Position numbers and translations under genes: made by a program. A stretch of 10,179 nucleotides of DNA from contig JANXQR010000381.1 of NCBI GenBank assembly GCA_025353435.1, positions 1 through 10,179 of the forward strand, written 5' to 3'. The DNA is from Acidobacteriota bacterium (GTDB lineage Bacteria > Acidobacteriota > Terriglobia > Terriglobales > Acidobacteriaceae). This document shows, in pieces, positions 6,895 to 10,179 of this stretch; within the stretch, counting starts at the first letter, position 1, and each line of letters begins with the position of its first letter. The notes beneath the pieces were generated by a model. It worked only from the letters and a program-made list of their open reading frames with translations, did no database searches and had not been told where the DNA came from.

Positions 6895-7277
6895 TCATCA
6901 ACAATCCTGAAGTTGTCGCAGAGTTGAGTGCGCTCTATTCGAGGTATGAGAAGGCCCTGGTTACAAACGATGTGGACACATTGGTAAGCATGTTCTGGGA
7001 CGCGCCGCAGGTTATGCGGTTTGGCGCGGCTGAAAATCTCTACGGGCCAGGGGAATTGGAGGCGTTTCGAAAGTCTCGCCCTGCGGCTAACCTGGCTCGA
7101 ACAGTTACACGGCTGGACATGGTAAGCTTTGGCCGCGATTTTGCGAGTATCACCATTGAGTTTGAACGGATCACCGGCACCGACATGGTGCGCGGGCGAC
7201 AGAGCCAGACTTGGGTGCGTATGCCGCAAGGTTGGCGGATTGTGTCGGCGCATGTTTCAATTTTGCCTGCGAGTTGA
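6891..7277 (+). CDS. hpxZ: HpxZ/AtzH-like protein (NTF2/SnoaL fold, DUF3225)
   Basis: A 128-residue protein that reads like HpxZ, the small protein of the oxalurate (purine) catabolic hpx cluster, and AtzH of cyanuric acid catabolism. Diagnostic stretches are NPEVVAELSALYSRYEKAL (5-23), FWDAPQVMRFGAAENLYG (35-52), SFGRDFASITIEFER (79-93), GRQSQTWVRMPQGWRIVSAH (102-121). The fold is NTF2/SnoaL-like. AtzH is reported to act on 1,3-dicarboxyurea to give allophanate, so a role with N-carboxy or carbamoyl compounds is plausible here. Tyr19 and Arg43 are conserved polar residues that could sit in the pocket. The start ATG 6891 overlaps the preceding stop (ATGA). No other hpx or atz gene (HpxW, HpxX/AtzG, HpxY or an AtzE-type amidase) is in the window, so the symbol marks the family, not the pathway. 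Confidence 0.88.
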   Translation: MIINNPEVVAELSALYSRYEKALVTNDVDTLVSMFWDAPQVMRFGAAENLYGPGELEAFRKSRPAANLARTVTRLDMVSFGRDFASITIEFERITGTDMVRGRQSQTWVRMPQGWRIVSAHVSILPAS

Positions 7278-7311
7278 CCCGGTATCGCGCAAATCGCCGG
7301 CGCAAATCTAT

Positions 7312-8133
7312 CTAAGCCATTAATTTGACAGTCAGGTATTCCTCATTAACAGCATGAAAGGCGGCCTCCAGGTGCTCGGAGGACTCGAATACTCGTCCCG
7401 CGACGTGTCTGGCCGGGAACTCAAAAGTAAGTTCCTTAGTTGCGAATGGCCAGGGAGCCAGCTGAAAAATCCTCGGGCCCACTGGAAGCACCCGAACTTC
7501 TGAGAAACCGCCGTCATTCAGCGGCAGGGGATGCAGAAGCGTTGCGGGGTGGTCTAATGCAACGCAGGTAAGCAGGGAAAGGTTGTCACACGCTTGGAGG
7601 AGCCTGAAATGGTTTTGGATTGACGCCATTGCCTTGTGCTCGGGCAGCAAAGTGCCATCTGCCGCAATAGCTTCCAGCATTCGAGTCTGAGAAGTCCGTT
7701 GCTCTGCTAAGAACTCGTCAAGTAGAACCAAACCTTGAGAGGCAATGGTGCTTCGGTCAGCGTGTTCGCTGAGGAGGCTGTAAGTGTGCATGGATATAAG
7801 TAACCCAGCGTAGGGGTCGCTGTCCGCGATGATTCTTACCGCGCGGTCCCTGACAGCCAGATATTCCGCAATGTCAATTTCTTCGAATGCGGAATACTTG
7901 CCGACGAGTTCGTTCGAAAACGCGGAAGGCTTTCCTTGCCCGGTGATTGAGGGATGAACGTCCCGAGCGGCCCAGCCGTCATCGTGGCTCGCAATGCCGT
8001 ACAAGACTCGATCCCTCGGTTCCGGGCGTCGAAATAAATCGTTGCCCCAAGCTGCCGCGAAGGCACCTGCCAGGCGAGCGTGGTCAGGATGAGTAATCAA
8101 CCACCAGCCGGTCTCGGACTCCATCCTTAACAT
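7312..8133 (-). CDS. DUF3891 family protein
   Basis: A 273-residue soluble protein recognised as DUF3891 (Pfam PF13030), of unknown function. Hallmarks are WWLITHPDHARLAGAFAAAW (10-29), GIASHDDGW (46-54) with its HDDGW core, HPSITGQGKPSAF (60-72) and YAGLLISMHTYSLL (108-121). The recurrent His and Asp residues (His15, His18, His50, Asp51, Asp52, His116), in a probably helical protein, suggest a metal-dependent hydrolase pocket like HD-domain enzymes. That is inference from residue pattern only. The start ATG 8133 has GAGGGG 8 nt upstream, lying across the permease stop codon. It is the last gene of the leftward ABC operon, 12 nt after the permease, and converges on the HpxZ-like gene 34 nt away with no obvious hairpin terminator between. 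Confidence 0.88.
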   Translation of the reverse strand: MLRMESETGWWLITHPDHARLAGAFAAAWGNDLFRRPEPRDRVLYGIASHDDGWAARDVHPSITGQGKPSAFSNELVGKYSAFEEIDIAEYLAVRDRAVRIIADSDPYAGLLISMHTYSLLSEHADRSTIASQGLVLLDEFLAEQRTSQTRMLEAIAADGTLLPEHKAMASIQNHFRLLQACDNLSLLTCVALDHPATLLHPLPLNDGGFSEVRVLPVGPRIFQLAPWPFATKELTFEFPARHVAGRVFESSEHLEAAFHAVNEEYLTVKLMA

Positions 8134-8141
8134 AGTTTGTG

Positions 8142-8147
8142 CCCCTC
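8142..8147 (-). promoter_or_regulatory. Ribosome binding site of the DUF3891 gene, overlapping the permease stop
   Basis: GAGGGG on the minus strand shares two bases with the TGA that ends the permease gene and lies 8 nt before ATG 8133. The layout implies that ribosomes finishing the permease feed the DUF3891 start. Confidence 0.6.
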
Positions 8148-8937
8148 ACTCCCCAACGTCAGCCCGCTTTGACTCGTGCCAGTTGTGGAGCGCCATCCAT
8201 TCCAGAAACATTACGATGAAGAAGAAGCTGAATCCCAACAAGGTTGCCGCTAGCACCAGAGCGAACATGTAGCTCGTCTCCATTTGGTTATTGGCGTAAG
8301 TAATGGCATAACCCAGGCCCCCTTCGCCAACTTGCGCGGAGCCGGCAAAGAGTTCGCCCGTTAACCCTCCAATCACGCTGATTCCTGCAGATATTCGGAT
8401 CCCAGTGAAAAGATTCGGCAGGGAATTGGGAAGCCGCAGCTTGAAGAGAATCTGAGCCGGTGTTGCCTTGTGCATCACGAAAAGATGAATCAGGTTGTCG
8501 TCCACGCTGATAAGTCCCTGAGTCGTGTTCGCAATAATCGGCGCAAGGCAAATGACGAAGGTTACCGTCGATACTGCAATAAGTCCTGGTCCGACCCAGT
8601 TGATGATCAACGGGGCGACGGCGACGATGGGAACTGTTTGTAGCAGGATCGTGTAGGGATAGACGAGTTGCCTGAGCCATGTCCACTGCGCGAATACCAT
8701 GGCAACCGTCATCCCTACAATGATGCTGGCCAACAAGCCACCACCGGCTTCTTCCGCAGTGATCAACAGCGACTTCATCAGGGATGGGAAGCGCTCCTCA
8801 ATTGCAACTGCCACGAGAGTCGGCCCTGGAAGCATGTACGCCGGCAGGTGCTTCAGACTTACAACCGCCTGCCACAGTCCAAGAAGGCACAAGAGCAGCA
8901 CCGCGCTGTTGATCAATACCCACGTGCGCCTGCTCAT
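8146..8937 (-). CDS. ABC transporter permease, SsuC/TauC/ThiX-type
   Basis: A 263-residue inner-membrane permease of the family that carries sulfonates, taurine, nitrate and thiamin precursors (BPD_transp_1). It has about six membrane segments, starting at residue 9 (INSAVLLLCLLGLWQAVVSL). The periplasm-facing stretch LPAYMLPGPTLVAVA and PYTILLQTVPIVAVAPLIIN are typical of the group. The cytoplasmic EAA coupling loop, which contacts the ATPase, is the stretch KATPAQILFKLRLPNSLPNL near residues 156-175, followed by FTGIRISAG. Its ATG overlaps the ATPase stop by 4 nt (ATGA), and GAGGAG lies about 10 nt upstream. The substrate cannot be inferred from the permease alone. Confidence 0.95.
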   Translation of the reverse strand: MSRRTWVLINSAVLLLCLLGLWQAVVSLKHLPAYMLPGPTLVAVAIEERFPSLMKSLLITAEEAGGGLLASIIVGMTVAMVFAQWTWLRQLVYPYTILLQTVPIVAVAPLIINWVGPGLIAVSTVTFVICLAPIIANTTQGLISVDDNLIHLFVMHKATPAQILFKLRLPNSLPNLFTGIRISAGISVIGGLTGELFAGSAQVGEGGLGYAITYANNQMETSYMFALVLAATLLGFSFFFIVMFLEWMALHNWHESKRADVGE

Positions 8938-9698
8938 GCTTGCATCACTCCTCGAAGGAGGCGGGAAACGCCGGTCACCGTCTGCTCAAACACAAGAGAG
9001 TCGCGTATTTCCGCGGTTCGCGGCCATGGCAGGTCCACTGCGACATCGTGCGCGATGCGCCCAGGATTGGAGCTGAGGATCACGATGCGCGTAGATAGAA
9101 AGACGGCCTCCGCGACGGAGTGCGTTACGAAAAGAACGGTCCACTTTTGTTCTTCATAGAGCCGCAACAGCTCCTCGTTCATGCGGTCGCGAGTCATTTC
9201 GTCCAAGGCAGCAAAAGGTTCATCCAAAAGCAGAATGCGAGGACGGCTAGCCAATGCACGGGCTATCGAAACGCGCATCTTCATTCCCCCGGAGAGTTCG
9301 CGTGGATATCTTCGCGCTACATGGGTAAGCCCGACCAGGTTCAGCATGCGATCGACGCGTTCACTGCGGAGAGGCGGCGCTGCATGCTCCAACTCGAGAC
9401 TGAGACCTACATTCTCCGCGACGGTTCTCCACGGCATGAGTGTTGAATCCTGGAAGATGAAGCTCATCAATTCGCGAGCATTATCGGGTGTCATTCCGTT
9501 CACGCGGACGGAACCACTGGTCGCCGCGCTTAGTCCAGAGACCAGCCGCAGGAGGGTCGATTTGCCGCATCCCGACGGTCCAAGGAACGCTACGAACTCG
9601 CCGCGTTCCACTTCGAAGGAGATTCCCTCCAACGCAGCTGCCCCGGTTCTATACCGCTTGTCGACACTTTGCAGGACGACCTCTGGGACGTTTACCAT
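8934..9698 (-). CDS. ABC transporter ATP-binding protein, SsuB/TauB-type
   Basis: A 254-residue ATPase with every nucleotide-binding motif intact: Walker A GPSGCGKST (40-48), Q-loop FQD (82-84) followed by STLMPWRTVAENV, signature LSGGM (135-139), Walker B ILLLDEP (155-161), D-loop ALD (164-166) and H-loop VTHS (191-194). The LMPWRTVAEN stretch after the Q-loop is characteristic of the nitrate/sulfonate/taurine importer ATPases. The start ATG 9698 is chosen for its GGAGA box 6 nt upstream and because the first conserved strand begins soon after. The longer open frame to 9785 would overlap the hydrolase by 94 nt and adds no domain. With the start at 9698, the gene overlaps the upstream hydrolase by 7 nt. 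Confidence 0.97.
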   Translation of the reverse strand: MVNVPEVVLQSVDKRYRTGAAALEGISFEVERGEFVAFLGPSGCGKSTLLRLVSGLSAATSGSVRVNGMTPDNARELMSFIFQDSTLMPWRTVAENVGLSLELEHAAPPLRSERVDRMLNLVGLTHVARRYPRELSGGMKMRVSIARALASRPRILLLDEPFAALDEMTRDRMNEELLRLYEEQKWTVLFVTHSVAEAVFLSTRIVILSSNPGRIAHDVAVDLPWPRTAEIRDSLVFEQTVTGVSRLLRGVMQA

Positions 9699-10179
9699 GC
9701 GGGCTCTCCGTTGATTGGCAGCAGGAGAACTGACTGGCGATCGGAAGTGTGGAGAATCTGCTGGGTCGAGCGCGACCAGTTCCACTCATTTGCCAATTGT
9801 GGCGCGACGGTGGAGGACGGATTTCGATCGTAGAGCGGGAATGCCGAACTGGCAATCTCGAGACGAAGTTGTTCGCCGGGCTGAAGTACGAAAGCTGTTG
9901 GCTCCAGGGTGAAGTCCCACTCATGAACAGTGTCAGCGGCGTAACTCGAATCGCGAAACAGCCATGAGCTACGCGCGATGCCGATCGACATAAATTCGGC
10001 GCGCCCACCGGGAAAAACCCGGACCAACTTCGCAGTGAAGTCAGCATGAGGGGCGGAAGTGGCGGCATTGAGCTTCACGCGAGGATGTCCAAACAACTCC
10101 ATCTTTCGCACCGCGGGCTCTGAAGTGTACACAAGTAAGTTGTTGCCAAGCTCCATGGTGGCCTGATCGAAGGAGCCGC
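9692..10179 (-). CDS. CocE/NonD-family hydrolase, C-terminal domain only; 5' end beyond the window
   Basis: The leftward frame is open to the right edge: codons above ATG 10156 read GSFDQAT with no stop. About 161 residues are visible. NNLLVYTSEPAVRKMELFGH and the following HPRVKLNAATSAPHADFTAK match the entry strands of the PepX_C jelly-roll seen in the hydrolase at the left edge, where RPDVLVYQTEPLDEDV holds the same place. The closing EQLRLEIASSAFPLYDRNP parallels HRIMVQVQSSWFPLTDRNP of that gene. This is therefore a second, paralogous or at least homologous, hydrolase whose catalytic domain lies outside the window. It is the first visible gene of the ABC operon and its stop overlaps the ATPase start by 7 nt, so it is probably co-expressed with the importer. 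ATG 10156 is internal. Confidence 0.88.
   Translation of the reverse strand, partial: GSFDQATMELGNNLLVYTSEPAVRKMELFGHPRVKLNAATSAPHADFTAKLVRVFPGGRAEFMSIGIARSSWLFRDSSYAADTVHEWDFTLEPTAFVLQPGEQLRLEIASSAFPLYDRNPSSTVAPQLANEWNWSRSTQQILHTSDRQSVLLLPINGEPAW
9705..9709 (-). promoter_or_regulatory. Ribosome binding site that fixes the ABC ATPase start
   Basis: GGAGA on the minus strand lies 6 nt before ATG 9698, inside the end of the upstream hydrolase gene. It supports the 254-residue ATPase over the longer open frame. Confidence 0.6.

Noticed and set aside
7278..7311. Short direct repeat CGCAAATC (7288-7295 and 7301-7308) between the convergent operons, considered as terminator or binding site
   Set aside because: Two eight-base copies 5 bp apart form no stem and have no T tract. 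Nothing else supports a function.

Overview
The window is a gene-dense stretch of bacterial chromosome with moderate-to-high GC content (estimated by eye). The mix of families suggests a soil heterotroph: large NonD/CocE-type alpha/beta hydrolases, a LacI regulator, DUF2165, DUF3891 and an acetamidase/formamidase. It is compatible with Acidobacteriota, but nothing in the sequence proves the phylum, so that assignment is an inference. No stretch longer than 300 bases lacks a gene or gene remnant. I see no rRNA, CRISPR array, insertion sequence or replication origin.

Left part (1-3969): the C-terminal five-sixths or so of a CocE/NonD-family serine hydrolase runs rightward off the left edge. It meets a leftward pair tail to tail. 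That pair is a LacI-family regulator followed, 9 nt later, by an MFS transporter, probably one regulator-transporter operon.

Middle (3970-5470): a complete tRNA-Ser(TGA) gene with encoded CCA is followed by a short AT-rich tract. Next comes a leftward membrane-protein gene that looks broken at both ends, and upstream of it an intact DUF2165 membrane protein. The tRNA beside a truncated gene may be an old integration or deletion scar.

Right part (5471-10179): two operons converge. The rightward one holds a RidA-family protein, an acetamidase/formamidase-family hydrolase and an HpxZ/AtzH-like NTF2-fold protein. These are joined by GTGA and ATGA overlaps and so are probably translationally coupled. 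The leftward one holds a second NonD/CocE-type hydrolase (only its C-terminal domain is in the window), an SsuB/TauB-type ABC ATPase, an SsuC/TauC-type permease and a DUF3891 protein, all overlapping or 12 nt apart. No substrate-binding protein is visible; it may lie beyond the right edge.

My reading is that the two convergent operons form one locus for taking up and breaking down an organic nitrogen compound. The ABC system would import it, hydrolases would cleave it, and the RidA and HpxZ/AtzH-like proteins would clear reactive or dead-end intermediates. The substrate is unknown, and this is the most interesting part of the window.
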